A stretch of 64,000 bases of DNA from Paraburkholderia bannensis NBRC 103871 (GCF_000685015.1 NZ_BAYA01000003.1:496001-560000); one strand, 5' to 3'; counted from the first letter of the stretch, positions 1 through 8,669 are shown. Notes: a model not told the origin generated them from the letters alone. A program made the numbers and translations.

Positions 1-1011
1 GCGCACACGTTCGAGCGCACCGTGAAGCTGCTCAAGTTCGCGCTCGCGCCCATATGTCCGCACGGGGAAAAGCACCGGCGCGTTATGATCGGCCCGGCCG
101 AATCGCGCGGCGGGGCCTTCCGCGCCGTGGGCGGCTTCTTCCAGACAAAGCTGGAGATCCGCCTCCACGCCGGCGGCGCTCTGGTAACGGTCGTCGGCAA
201 ACTTGGCCAGCAGCTTGTTGATGACGAATTCGATCTCCGCACGAATATCCGGCACCGTGCGGCTCAATGGCCGCGGCGTGGTGACGAGATGCGAATAGAT
301 CCATTCGTCGCGCCCCTGCGCATCGAACGGCAGATGTCCGCAAAGCAACTGATACAGCAGGACGCCGAGCGAATAGAGATCGCTGCGCGGGTCGCCGCGC
401 TGATTGAGGACGCTCGTGCGCTCGGGAGCGAGGTAAGGCAACTGGTAGCCCGATATCACGCCGCTATCGCTGCCGCCCACAGGTTGGCCATCAATGCGGT
501 TAGCGCTGCCAAATCCCGTGATCCAGACGCGCGATTGGGTATCCGCGAAAATATTCGCTGGGCGCACTTCATGGTGCACGATGCCGCACGCGTGCATGCT
601 CTTGAGCGCAGCCGCAAGCGACGTCGCAAGCGCAAGGAAGCGGCCGGGCGAACAGCCGGGGCCGATCTCGCTGCTCAGCGGCGCGCCGTCGCAATGCTGC
701 AACGTAAGCAGAAACTGGCTGCCAGAGCGAAACAGCCCCAGCGGACGCAGGCCCCATTGCGCGTCAATCGATACTCGCAGGGCGTGTTCGTTCTCGAACG
801 ATGCGAGCAGCTCGCGAGAGCCGCGTTCCTCGGAGGGCGCCTTGACGATAAGCGGCTGCGCGCACGCATCGGTCGTGACGCGAACCATCACCACGTCGCC
901 CTCGCGCTGGAGCACTTCCGCAGTCAAGATGCGTCCGTGAATTTCTGCGGCGCCCGTCGCCTCCCAACCCGGAATATCGGCGATCGGAAGCCGCCCCGCT
1001 CCTGCTGCCAT
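1..1011 (-). CDS. Kinase-like/AAA sensor protein, N-terminal part (partial at window start)
   Basis: An open frame of 337 codons runs off the window start, read from ATG at 1011 with GGGGAG 5 bases upstream. The visible part is a protein-kinase-like domain: an HRD-like loop HHEVRPAN at residues 146-153, a DFG-like motif ITGFGSA at 164-170, an APE motif near residue 190, then YGRERELEQL near residue 330, which normally opens an AAA/ATPase domain. This arrangement is known from large proteins annotated as trifunctional Ser/Thr kinase, ATP-binding protein and sensor histidine kinase. The catalytic Asp of HRD is Glu and the Asp of DFG is Gly, so the kinase-like domain may be a binding module rather than an active kinase. 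It follows two FixJ-type regulators in the same direction (54-base gap), so it is probably their sensor. The C-terminal histidine kinase is inferred, not seen. Confidence 0.82.
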   Translation of the reverse strand, partial: MAAGAGRLPIADIPGWEATGAAEIHGRILTAEVLQREGDVVMVRVTTDACAQPLIVKAPSEERGSRELLASFENEHALRVSIDAQWGLRPLGLFRSGSQFLLTLQHCDGAPLSSEIGPGCSPGRFLALATSLAAALKSMHACGIVHHEVRPANIFADTQSRVWITGFGSANRIDGQPVGGSDSGVISGYQLPYLAPERTSVLNQRGDPRSDLYSLGVLLYQLLCGHLPFDAQGRDEWIYSHLVTTPRPLSRTVPDIRAEIEFVINKLLAKFADDRYQSAAGVEADLQLCLEEAAHGAEGPAARFGRADHNAPVLFPVRTYGRERELEQLHGALERVR

Positions 1012-1065
1012 ACGTCTCCCCAAGACTAATCGCTGCGCGTGCGTGAGCGCTTTCACTCAGCACGT

Positions 1066-1722
1066 TCAATTGTTCGCGTATTGCGAGGCGCTGATCACTT
1101 CCATTTTTCTCACGAGATCGGCGACGGATTGCGCTTCGAGCTTGCGCATCGCCGAGCTGCGGTGAATCTTCACCGTGATTTCGCTGAGTTTCAATTCGCC
1201 GGCAATCTGCTTGTTCAGCAGGCCTTCCACCACGTACGACACGACTTCGCGCTCACGCGAGGTCAACAGGTCGTAACGCGCGCGCAGCGACGCCTCCGCG
1301 CGGGCGCGCTCGCGCCACGCCGCATGACGGCCCAGTGCCGTCGACACCGCATCGATCACGCGCTGCTCGCGAACCGGCTTGGTGAGAAAGTCGATCGCGC
1401 CGGCCTTCATGGCCCGCACCGACATTTCAATATCGCCATGCGCCGTCATGAAGACGATCGGCATGTCGATTTCGTAGCGGCTCGCGCTCTGCTGAAAACT
1501 CAGGCCGCTTTCGCCGCGCAAGCGCACGTCCAGCAGCAGGCAGCCTGGCAGGTCTTCTTTGGGTGCACGCAGAAAGTCGTCGATGCGCGTAAAAGTACGG
1601 GCAACGAAACCGGACGAGCGCAGCAAGCTGGACAGGCCCTCGCAAATCGACTCGTCATCGTCGATCACGTAGACCACTCCGCCTTCGATTATCGGCGCAA
1701 CCTGCATTGCGTTCTTGTCCAT
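1066..1722 (-). CDS. FixJ/StyR-type response regulator (LuxR HTH)
   Basis: A 218-residue two-domain regulator. The receiver domain has the acidic pocket DDDES near residue 21, phospho-acceptor Asp65 in LLLDVRLRG and the conserved Lys in FLTKPV. A LuxR-type helix-turn-helix follows (LTSREREVV, then SEITVKIHRS). The start chosen is ATG 1722, which has GGGGA about 5 bases upstream; ATG 1734 and a start at 1794 that would overlap the previous gene are alternatives. It lies between a paralogous regulator (58-base gap) and the kinase-like sensor, in a likely three-gene operon. Known members of this family, such as StyR, TodT and FixJ, activate transcription after phosphorylation by a sensor kinase. 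The target genes are unknown; the palindromes listed in this annotation are candidates. Confidence 0.9.
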   Translation of the reverse strand: MDKNAMQVAPIIEGGVVYVIDDDESICEGLSSLLRSSGFVARTFTRIDDFLRAPKEDLPGCLLLDVRLRGESGLSFQQSASRYEIDMPIVFMTAHGDIEMSVRAMKAGAIDFLTKPVREQRVIDAVSTALGRHAAWRERARAEASLRARYDLLTSREREVVSYVVEGLLNKQIAGELKLSEITVKIHRSSAMRKLEAQSVADLVRKMEVISASQYANN

Positions 1723-1780
1723 TACCGTCCCCATGCAGCCCTGCCGGTTATTTTCACCACACGCGTGGCCGCAACCGCGA

Positions 1781-2515
1781 TTACCCGCGGGCAAGTTGCA
1801 ACGTGCGAATCTTTCTCACCAGTTCCGCCGTGGTGCGCGCCGCCAGCTTTTTCATGGCGCGCGCACGGTAAATCTTCACGGTCATTTCGCTGAGTTCCAG
1901 TTCGTTCGCGGCGGCCTTGTTCATATAACCCGCCGCGACGAGCATGGCGATATCGCGCTCGCGCGGCGTCAAGGTCGCGAACTGCTCCCTCAACTCGCTT
2001 GCCTGCCGGTATTTCGCCAGGCGCACGGCGTCGCGATCCAGCGCTTCGGTCACGGATTCGATCATGTCCTGGTCGCGAAACGGCTTGGCCAGGAAATTGA
2101 TGGCCCCGGCCTTCATGGCGCGCACCGACATTTCGATGTCGCCATAGCCGCTCATGAATATGATGGGCATGACAATATCATTGGCCGCCGCCCACCTCTG
2201 GAATTCCAGTCCGCTTTCGCCTTTCAGGCGCACATCCAATATCAGGCAACTCGGAATATCCGCGCGTGCACGCTCGCAGAACTGCGCCGTGGAGGCAAAG
2301 GTCTCGACATGAAACCCCACCGATTCCAGCAGTCCCTTGAGCGCGTCGCGAAGCAACTCGTCATCGTCGACGACAAATACGATGGATCCAGCGGGTTCCG
2401 CGCAGATTCGATTCGCGGCGCCGTTTGCCTCGAAACTCATTGGCGACAGCGATCCCATTACGGCGCGGTTCACCCCATGTCGTCCTGATTCACGATCGCT
2501 CTCGGGAATAGGCAT
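1781..2515 (-). CDS. FixJ/StyR-type response regulator (LuxR HTH), first gene of operon
   Basis: A 244-residue regulator with an unusually long N-terminal extension of about 40 residues before the receiver domain. Phospho-acceptor Asp94 is in LILDVRLKG, and the signature DIEMSVRAMKAGAI and AKPFRDQDM are present. The C-terminal LuxR HTH contains LTPRERDIA and SEMTVKIYRA. ATG 2515 has GGAGGAG 8 bases upstream, so the long start is well supported. It is a close paralogue of the next gene, suggesting a tandem duplication followed by divergence. It heads the operon regulator-regulator-sensor. A TATAC-N4-GTATA palindrome lies about 170 bases upstream, shared with the divergent receiver gene at 2805. 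Confidence 0.9.
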   Translation of the reverse strand: MPIPESDRESGRHGVNRAVMGSLSPMSFEANGAANRICAEPAGSIVFVVDDDELLRDALKGLLESVGFHVETFASTAQFCERARADIPSCLILDVRLKGESGLEFQRWAAANDIVMPIIFMSGYGDIEMSVRAMKAGAINFLAKPFRDQDMIESVTEALDRDAVRLAKYRQASELREQFATLTPRERDIAMLVAAGYMNKAAANELELSEMTVKIYRARAMKKLAARTTAELVRKIRTLQLARG

Positions 2516-2804
2516 GCCAAGCTCCTCCGGTGTCTGATTTCAGGCGTCAGTACAAGGGAATGCCTCGCGCCTGGCAGGCGCGATTATTTGCAATCATTAT
2601 GTAAGCGTCTTTGGCTGAGCGAGATGGCGCGGGCCTGGCGGCTCTATCCTTGCAGCATATTACCCACGGATAGCGGCTAACCCTATCTATACCTCCGTAT
2701 AATTTTGGCGACTGGAGGTCTCCTGTAAGCTTGGGCCGGGTACACGCGACGGATCACAAATCACATCGCCATTCCGCGCCCCAGCACGACAAGGGAGAAA
2801 TGCT
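2516..2804. promoter_or_regulatory. Divergent promoter region between two response regulator genes
   Basis: This 289-base gap separates the minus-strand regulator operon from the plus-strand receiver gene. It contains the palindrome TATACCTCCGTATA at 2688-2701, whose right arm runs into a TATAAT-like -10 hexamer at 2698-2703 on the plus strand. A second, looser inverted repeat (GATAG and CTATC, around 2669-2687) lies just upstream. No gene is visible in it. Confidence 0.6.
2688..2701. promoter_or_regulatory. Palindromic operator candidate TATAC-N4-GTATA, site 1
   Basis: Sequence TATACCTCCGTATA with 5-base perfect arms and a 4-base centre. It lies 104 bases upstream of the start of the receiver gene at 2805 and overlaps a plus-strand -10-like TATAAT. 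The AC-N4-GT geometry is that of the StyR/TodT boxes known for FixJ-type regulators (established for those proteins; its use here is inference). Confidence 0.55.
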
Positions 2805-3185
2805 TTGTGTACGCCACACGTGATCTGGGTGGTCGACGACGACCCATCGGTGCGCTGCGGGCTGTCCAGTTTCCTGCGCTCATTCGACTATGACGTCGTG
2901 ACATTCGAGTCCGCAACGGACATGCTGGCCGCAATAGGCGACGCAACAGGCGACCGGCAGCCCCACTGCGTCATATCGGATGTCCAGATGCCCGGAATGA
3001 CCGGCGTCCAGATGTTTCTGCGCATGATCGACGCCGGTATTCGCCTGCCCACGATCTTCATTACTGCCTATCCCATGCCCGCACTCCAGCAACAGGCCCT
3101 GGAGAACGGTGCTATCGCGTTCCTGATCAAGCCGGTCAGGGGCAACGATCTTGCCGACGCCATCGCCACCAGCCTCGCGACGTAA
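2805..3185 (+). CDS. Receiver-only response regulator
   Basis: A 126-residue single receiver domain without an output domain. Key residues seen: DDD at 11-13, phospho-acceptor Asp59 in VISDVQMPGM, Thr in FITAY and the conserved Lys in FLIKPV. The frame opens with TTG at 2805, supported by GGGAG 7 bases upstream. An ATG at 2800 in another frame gives only a 7-codon ORF. Such CheY-like proteins act through protein contacts or as phosphate sinks in phosphorelays. It is divergent from the FixJ-type operon, with a palindrome in between, and may share its sensor. Its partner is not known. Confidence 0.85.
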   Translation: MCTPHVIWVVDDDPSVRCGLSSFLRSFDYDVVTFESATDMLAAIGDATGDRQPHCVISDVQMPGMTGVQMFLRMIDAGIRLPTIFITAYPMPALQQQALENGAIAFLIKPVRGNDLADAIATSLAT

Positions 3186-3388
3186 ATCGTCCTGCAACAC
3201 CCCTATTTTTCGCGCCTTCACTCGCACCCCGCACCACCAACCCAACGTATGACGCCCTGTTGACTTTCGTATAGGGTGAGCCACCGAACGTCTGATGGAG
3301 ATGCCAGGAGCCGCAGATTATGCTTCTCGACGGGACAAGACCCGCAATGACGACTTCCCGCTCATCCCTCAAGTCAACAGGTGATTAC

Positions 3389-3754
3389 ATGACGCTTCGC
3401 TACAAGGTACTGACGGGCGCACTCGCCGTGCTGCTCTCCACGGCCGCTCTCGCACAGAGCGCCACGCCCGCGGCCGACACGGCTGCTCCGACCAGGGCCC
3501 AGCTTCGCGCCCAGATGCGCGCCGACCGCGCCGCCAACCACGCGCTGGCGAAGCAGGTACACGACGCGCTGTACAAGAACAAAGACCTGAACGATACGGA
3601 CATCGCCGTGTTCGCCAACAAGCGCACCGGCAAGATCATCCTGGCAGGCACGATTCTCGACGAATCGCAAGACCAGGTTGCTCAGGACACCGCATCGAAA
3701 GTGCCCGGCGTCGAGTCGGTTGCAACGAAGCTGACGCTTTACGCAGCACCCTGA
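3389..3754 (+). CDS. Exported BON-domain protein
   Basis: A 121-residue protein with a clear signal peptide (charged start, hydrophobic stretch, cleavage near ALAQS at residue 19). An Ala/Gln-rich helical linker is followed by one BON domain from about residue 50 to the end, with the typical features KIILAGTI and VPGVESV. BON domains are periplasmic or membrane-binding modules found in osmotic stress proteins such as OsmY. ATG 3389 follows AGGTGA; a longer frame from 3320 would bury the signal peptide. It stands alone between a receiver gene and a convergent acyltransferase. A half-palindrome GTATAGG lies at 3269-3275, within its upstream region. Confidence 0.85.
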   Translation: MTLRYKVLTGALAVLLSTAALAQSATPAADTAAPTRAQLRAQMRADRAANHALAKQVHDALYKNKDLNDTDIAVFANKRTGKIILAGTILDESQDQVAQDTASKVPGVESVATKLTLYAAP

Positions 3755-3815
3755 TCCTGCGGGCTTGATCGCAGTTGGCGTGCGCCGGTTTGTCCGGCGC
3801 GCGCCTGTTGGCGCT

Positions 3816-5093
3816 TCAAGCGGCCACGGCCTCGCTCAATACGCGCTGCACTTCGTCGAGCAAGCCCGGCATCGCGTCATAGCTCGTGTGGGCAAGACGC
3901 AATACGCCGCCAAGCGTGCAGACGCCGACGACCTGGTCGTCCGCGAAACCCGAGCTCACGAACGGCCCCCACAACGCTTCCAGCGCAAAGCCCTCGTACG
4001 CCAGGCCAATCGGCTCACTGCCCAGATTGGACAACAGCACGTCGAACGCGAGCATATGCGAGAGAAAGCCTGCTGCGTCGTCGACCGACGGATTCGAGGC
4101 CATGAAGCCATCGAGCGCTTTTGTTTCGCGCACAACCAATTCATGACTCTGCGCGGGAGCAAGCTGTCCCTTGACATCGCGAGCCGCATTCCAGAACGGC
4201 GCACCGAGCTCACGGTCGTCTATCGTAATGGTCTGCGTGATGTAGACACCGTTGGCGGTGCTCACGCCATCGACCGATTTACGCAGGTCGATCGGCGTCA
4301 CGGTGCGAATGGGCCGCTCGCGCCAGCCCTGCGACAGACGCCGCCCCGCCTCATGAACCGCCGCCGCAATTGCGCCGTGCACCGTAGTGCGTTCCTTGCG
4401 CGAACGTTCGATCAGCGCGTGCGTCAGTTGCGCACTGAGCGCGAGCGTCGCGACGTCAGGGCATGCCCCTGAAACGGCGCGAAATGCCTTGGCCTCGGGC
4501 GCCGGCGCCATCTCGCCCGACACGGTTGCCACCTCCATTTGCGCTCGTAGAATGCCTTCGAGCGGCGCGACGAGCGGCTGCGCCTTGAGCGTCGCGCCCG
4601 ACAACGCTCGCAGCAGGTCTTCCATCAGATACGCACCGCCCAGCCCGTCCAGCACCGCATGATGCGCAGTCAGGACGATGGTCGAATGTCCGTCACGCTG
4701 CAAAACCGTTGCGCGCACAAGCGATGCCGATGACCAGTCCACCGCCGTGGCCATTTCCCGGCGCACTTCCTCTTGCCACGACGCCGGCGCGTCATCGACC
4801 AGCCGCAAGGCAATCTGCGCCTCGACATCGTGGTGAAAGGCCGGAGCCGAATCGGCGCCGATCGCAATACGTGCGCTAAGCAGCGGGTGGCGCTGCTGGA
4901 CTGCGCGCAGCGCCGCGCGCCATTCTTGCGGCGCGAATACCTGGTCGATCTGCGCAACCAGCGTGAAATGAATCGGGCGATTCCGGTCGATCAACCAGAA
5001 CAGATGTTCGGTGGCGCCCAGTTTGCGGATCAATGCGGGTTCTGGTGCCCCTGGTTTCTGAGTGCCTTGAATATCCGCGAGCTCGTTTCGCAT
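3816..5093 (-). CDS. Condensation-domain-like acyltransferase (HHxxxDG)
   Basis: A protein of about 425 residues with the catalytic motif HHAVLDGLG near residue 145 and the domain organisation of stand-alone condensation or PapA/WS-DGAT-like acyltransferases: an N-terminal half starting LGATEHLFWLIDR, and a second half with a DFGWG-like region replaced by LSNLGSEPIG. Members of this superfamily transfer an acyl group from CoA or a carrier protein to a hydroxyl or amine. No peptide synthetase, polyketide synthase or carrier-protein gene is nearby, so the substrate is unknown. ATG 5093 has GGAA a few bases upstream; ATG 5099 is an equally possible start. It is convergent with the BON gene and divergent from the sigma factor gene. 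Confidence 0.75.
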   Translation of the reverse strand: MRNELADIQGTQKPGAPEPALIRKLGATEHLFWLIDRNRPIHFTLVAQIDQVFAPQEWRAALRAVQQRHPLLSARIAIGADSAPAFHHDVEAQIALRLVDDAPASWQEEVRREMATAVDWSSASLVRATVLQRDGHSTIVLTAHHAVLDGLGGAYLMEDLLRALSGATLKAQPLVAPLEGILRAQMEVATVSGEMAPAPEAKAFRAVSGACPDVATLALSAQLTHALIERSRKERTTVHGAIAAAVHEAGRRLSQGWRERPIRTVTPIDLRKSVDGVSTANGVYITQTITIDDRELGAPFWNAARDVKGQLAPAQSHELVVRETKALDGFMASNPSVDDAAGFLSHMLAFDVLLSNLGSEPIGLAYEGFALEALWGPFVSSGFADDQVVGVCTLGGVLRLAHTSYDAMPGLLDEVQRVLSEAVAA

Positions 5094-5099
5094 ATGCAT

Positions 5100-5460
5100 T
5101 CCGTGTTCATGAAAGAGAAGAAAGCGCCGGAGATCGTCGCTTGATCAATTTGCCTCATGACCCAGAACACTCATGCGTAGCACTCCATTCCATTGCGTTC
5201 GCATCATTGCCGCGCGGACGGACTTGTGTCGCCATGTATCTGCTTTTCGCGCCTTGATACAAAGGTTTTCAATAAACGTCCGATCAGACATATAGCAGAT
5301 ACCTGGCGCCGTTTAAATGCACGGGTCTGCAACGCCTCATGCGCCCGATTCGACGTCACCTGGTCGAAGGCCGCGAAAGCCGTCGTGGATGGAATTTCCT
5401 TCACCCGCCGGGTGTTCTGGTCAAGGCGACGGTTTCGCCGCTTACCCCTATCGTCGACAC
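5100..5460. other. Intergenic region upstream of ECF sigma gene
   Basis: About 360 bases between the divergent acyltransferase and sigma factor genes. It is less GC-rich around 5220-5310 and should hold both promoters. I see no conserved gene, strong hairpin or TATAC-N4-GTATA palindrome in it. Short plus-strand frames here carry on into the sigma gene but lack support as an N-terminal extension. Confidence 0.5.
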
Positions 5461-6030
5461 ATGAACTCAATCAGGACGATGACGGCTGCTGAACTGTCCG
5501 CGCAGCTGCCGTCCATGCTGCCGCGCCTGTGGGCATTCGCGCTGCGCATTTCGGGCGATCAGCACGACGCCGAAGATCTCGTGCAACGCGCCTGTGTGCG
5601 CGCGTTGGAGCGCGCGCACCAGCTTCAACCGGGCACGTCGCCACTGAGCTGGATGTTCTCCATCGTACAATCCACCTGGCTCAACGAAGTCCGTGCGCGC
5701 GGCGTGCGCAACCGCTCGGGCACGGAATGGGACGAAGGATTGCTGGAGACCGTCCCGGATCCTTCCGCGAAGACGCCGGAGGAACAGGCGATGAACGGCC
5801 AGATCATTCGGGCCGTGCAGCAGTTGCCGGAGACGCAGCGCGTCGTCATGCTGCTCGTGGCCGTGGAAGGATTGAGCTACAGCGAAGCCGCCGAAGCACT
5901 GGACGTGCCGATCGGCACGATCATGAGCCGGCTTTCCCGGGCACGCCAGGCGATTGGCGCGCTGTTCAGCGAACAGAAAAAAGCAGGACGCGCAACACGC
6001 GCAGCGACCAGCAAGGAAATTGGCGCATGA
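5461..6030 (+). CDS. ECF-family RNA polymerase sigma factor
   Basis: A 189-residue sigma-70 family protein. Region 2 is at about residues 20-85 (DAEDLVQRACVRALERA and SWMFSIVQSTWLNEVRAR); region 4 is at about 115-165 (LPETQRVVMLLVAVEGLSYSEA, cut here, followed by VPIGTIMSRLSRAR). Region 3 is absent, as in ECF sigmas. ATG 5461 is the first Met fitting the family N-terminus; ATG 5479 is an alternative with AGGA nearby. It overlaps the next gene by 4 bases (ATGA), the usual sigma/anti-sigma coupling. The signal is unknown; stress response is an inference from the following anti-sigma and universal stress protein genes. Confidence 0.9.
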   Translation: MNSIRTMTAAELSAQLPSMLPRLWAFALRISGDQHDAEDLVQRACVRALERAHQLQPGTSPLSWMFSIVQSTWLNEVRARGVRNRSGTEWDEGLLETVPDPSAKTPEEQAMNGQIIRAVQQLPETQRVVMLLVAVEGLSYSEAAEALDVPIGTIMSRLSRARQAIGALFSEQKKAGRATRAATSKEIGA

Positions 6031-6914
6031 CTATGGATGACATCCTGCTCATGGCTTATGTTGACGGCGAACTCACGCCGCGCGAACGCGAGGACGTAGA
6101 GCAGTCGATCAGCGCATCGCCCGAGATCGCGCAGCGTGTGGCGCTATTCGCGGCTTCCGCGCTCAACTATCGGCAGGCGTTCGCTTACCAGAAGCTCCCC
6201 GCCGTTCCCGAGCGGCTCAAGATCGAGCTGGCTGAACTCAGTCGCGCGCACGCCGGCGCGCACGAAGCCAGTCACTGCGATTCTCATGCCAGCCCTAAAT
6301 TCAAGGTATTTTCGCGTCTTGCCGCACGCTTTCGCATGTCTTCAGGCCTTTCCGTGCCGCGTCTCGCGATGACGTTCGCCGCGGGTGCGCTCAGTTGCGC
6401 ATTTGTATTGCGCTTCGTGATCGACTGGCCCCACGCCGAAAGCGGCGCGTCTGCCGACGCACAACACGTAGCGGCGGCCGGCGTTTCGCCATGGGTCGCG
6501 GCGGCGGTGACCTATCAGCAGCTTTATACGCGCGATACGGTCGCATTCGATTCACCCGCACCCAGTTTGGCCTCGCAGGTCGTCGCGCAGATTCATCAAG
6601 AAGACAGCGTGCCGATCCACATACCCGACCTGCGCGCTGCCGGCCTGACCTTTACGCGCATCCAGCGCCTGCGCTTTCACGGCAAGCCGCTGGTGCAGAT
6701 CGTCTATTTGCCCAAGGCCGGTTTGCCCATCGCCTTGTGCGTGATGAAGGACGACAAGCCGGACGCAACGATGACGCATCAGCGCGTGGAAAGCATGAAT
6801 GTGCTGACCTGGCGGCGCGCCAATCTCAGCTACGCCTTGATCGGTTCGCTGGACGACGGTCAGTTGCTTGAGATCGGCAAGCAGATCGCCCGTCCTTCTA
6901 CACAGGATGGCTAA
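6027..6914 (+). CDS. Membrane anti-sigma factor
   Basis: A 295-residue protein whose N-terminal 60 residues (DDILLMAYVDGELTPRE) are typical of ECF anti-sigma factors. One transmembrane segment lies at about residues 113-132 (MTFAAGALSCAFVLRFVI), with a C-terminal domain expected in the periplasm. The zinc-binding HxxxCxxC motif is absent. The start is fixed by the ATGA overlap with the sigma gene, indicating translational coupling. By analogy with the family it sequesters the sigma factor until a signal reaches its periplasmic part. A much longer frame opening at 5529 is a read-through inside the sigma gene and was not used. Confidence 0.88.
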   Translation: MTMDDILLMAYVDGELTPREREDVEQSISASPEIAQRVALFAASALNYRQAFAYQKLPAVPERLKIELAELSRAHAGAHEASHCDSHASPKFKVFSRLAARFRMSSGLSVPRLAMTFAAGALSCAFVLRFVIDWPHAESGASADAQHVAAAGVSPWVAAAVTYQQLYTRDTVAFDSPAPSLASQVVAQIHQEDSVPIHIPDLRAAGLTFTRIQRLRFHGKPLVQIVYLPKAGLPIALCVMKDDKPDATMTHQRVESMNVLTWRRANLSYALIGSLDDGQLLEIGKQIARPSTQDG

Positions 6915-6985
6915 GCAACGAAGATAGGGAATAAATCCGCATAACGGGCTGTTCTGGTGACGCAACCTTCATTCAGGCGTCAGCC

Positions 6986-7462
6986 ATGACGCCGTTACGT
7001 TATCGGCACACCATGTCTTCCCTTTCCCGCATGCTTCTGGTTTATGACGGCACGAGCGAAGCGCGCGCGGCGCTTGAGCGCTGCTCGCAGCTTTCGCTCG
7101 CATTGTCCGCTCCCGTCGATGTCGTCGCCATTGTCGATGCCGAGCGCGCCAACGCGAATTGCTGCGGCATGCTTTCCGATGTCGCGTACACGCATATGGA
7201 AGAGCACGCCCGCCAGACGCTGGGCGACGCCGTCAGCCAGTTGGAGAAAATCGGTATCGCGGCTAATGGATACGTAAAATTCGGCAGCATTGCCGAAGTG
7301 GTCACGCGTCACGCGCAAACCTTCAATCCCGACTTGATCGTACTGGGCCATCGCTCGCGAGGCAAACGCGCGGCCTGGTGGAGCGAGCGTCCCGCTCACG
7401 TCCATCTTGCCGAGCGCCTGCAAGGCACGACGATCGTGACGGTCACGCTCGCGGCGGATTAG
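6986..7462 (+). CDS. Universal stress protein family (UspA-like)
   Basis: A protein of up to 158 residues with the Usp fold: an N-terminal strand MLLVYDGTSEARAAL, a central helix-rich part and the C-terminal strand pair DLIVLGHRSRGKRAAWW and TTIVTVTL. The nucleotide-binding signature G-2x-G-9x-GS of ATP-binding Usps is degenerate (GHRSRGKRAAWWSERP lacks the terminal GS), so it may not bind ATP. ATG 6986 has AGGCG upstream; ATG 7013 would start closer to the fold and is also plausible. It follows the sigma/anti-sigma pair in the same direction (71-base gap) and could be part of its output. Confidence 0.82.
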   Translation: MTPLRYRHTMSSLSRMLLVYDGTSEARAALERCSQLSLALSAPVDVVAIVDAERANANCCGMLSDVAYTHMEEHARQTLGDAVSQLEKIGIAANGYVKFGSIAEVVTRHAQTFNPDLIVLGHRSRGKRAAWWSERPAHVHLAERLQGTTIVTVTLAAD

Positions 7463-7479
7463 CCAATTAGCCAGCGCGC

Positions 7480-8496
7480 TTACGCTGTCAACAACGGCAG
7501 CGTCAAACGCGCCTCCAGGCCGCCCGTCGCGCGATTGGCCAGCTCAAGTTCGCCGCGCATCGCAAGCGTCAGGCGGCGTGCAATCGCCAGGCCCAGTCCG
7601 CTGCCGTGCGCATCGCTTGCCGTCTCCGGTGCGCGATACCAGGCCGCAAAGACCGCATCCAGGCGCGCGGGAACAATACCCGGCCCGGAATCCAGCACAG
7701 CAATCACGAGACGCTCAGCATCCACGCGCACGCAAAGACGCACGTCCACGCCATAGCGCAACGCATTGTCGATGAGATTCACGAGCACGCGTCGCAGCGC
7801 ATGCGGGCACGTCACCAGCGCACGCCCCACCTGTCCTTCGAGTTTGACGAGGCGCCCGGCGTCACGATAATCGGCAATCAACGCATCTAGCAGGCCATCG
7901 GCATCGACGGCGCGCATGGGTTCTTCCGCGCTGCACTGCATGCGCGCGCACGAAAGACTCCCCTCGACCAGTTCGGCCATTTCGGCGAGATCGCGGCCAA
8001 GCGCGTCTCTTAGCGCTGCGTCTTCGACGAGCTCGCTTCGCATGTTCATGCGCGTGAGCGGCGTGCGCAGATCGTGCGCATAGGCGGCGAGTACGTGCAG
8101 CAGTTCCGCCTGACGCCGCGCCCGATGGCGCGAGCACGCATTGATGGCACGAGCAAGGTGCGCGACTGGCGTCGGCCCCATTGACTCCGGTAGAACGGTG
8201 TCGGCTGCTTCGCCGGGGTTGCGTACGAGCGTGTCGGTCATACGCTGAAGATGAATGCGCAACTCAGCGACTTTAAGCGCGACAAGCGCAATCGCAAGCA
8301 AGGCAGGCAACAGAACCGGCAGGCCGACGCTAACCAGCATGCGCCAACTGAGCGCCTGCGTGGCGAACGACGCGTAGAGACACGCAAGCGCGAGCAGCAC
8401 CCACAAGGCCCGGGCCGACGCATCGAAGGAAAAGCGCGCAAGCGCACACGCACGAGTGTCGAAGGATCCGGCGGGGGCGATGGCGTGCGCGTTCAT
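7480..8496 (-). CDS. Membrane sensor histidine kinase
   Basis: A 338-residue kinase with two transmembrane segments close together (about residues 29-48 and 52-74), so almost no periplasmic sensor loop. Then a HisKA domain with His141 in AAYAHDLRTPLTR, an N box RRVLVNLIDNALRYG, a G1 box LDSGPGI and a G2 box GSGLGLAIARR. All catalytic boxes are intact. ATG 8496 has AGGAG 8 bases upstream. No response regulator is adjacent; the OmpR-type regulator at 10311 is the nearest plausible partner, because this kinase resembles those paired with OmpR-type regulators. A palindrome of the TATAC-N4-GTATA type lies 111 bases upstream. Confidence 0.9.
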   Translation of the reverse strand: MNAHAIAPAGSFDTRACALARFSFDASARALWVLLALACLYASFATQALSWRMLVSVGLPVLLPALLAIALVALKVAELRIHLQRMTDTLVRNPGEAADTVLPESMGPTPVAHLARAINACSRHRARRQAELLHVLAAYAHDLRTPLTRMNMRSELVEDAALRDALGRDLAEMAELVEGSLSCARMQCSAEEPMRAVDADGLLDALIADYRDAGRLVKLEGQVGRALVTCPHALRRVLVNLIDNALRYGVDVRLCVRVDAERLVIAVLDSGPGIVPARLDAVFAAWYRAPETASDAHGSGLGLAIARRLTLAMRGELELANRATGGLEARLTLPLLTA

Positions 8497-8606
8497 AGGC
8501 GTTCTCCTGTTCTAATCGATTCGTACGGGAAGGAACGCGCAACAGAAAGGCGGCCGACGCCCTGCCCGGCAGCGTCAGAATAGGGCACGTGGAACGTGAC
8601 CGCCAG

Positions 8607-8620
8607 TATATGAACGTATA
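8607..8620. promoter_or_regulatory. Palindromic operator candidate, site 2
   Basis: TATATGAACGTATA (one mismatch from perfect TATAC-N4-GTATA), followed by GG. It is 111 bases upstream of the sensor kinase start at 8496 and downstream of the end of the hydrolase gene at 8670. Confidence 0.45.
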
Positions 8621-8669
8621 GGTTCCGCGCTACCGGGGTTCAGTCCCGCGCGTAGCCCCAAGCCCTGAT

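Noticed and set aside
2800..2823. ATG-started mini ORF overlapping the TTG start of the receiver gene
   Set aside because: Only seven codons and in a different frame; the TTG frame has a well-placed GGGAG and a full receiver domain.
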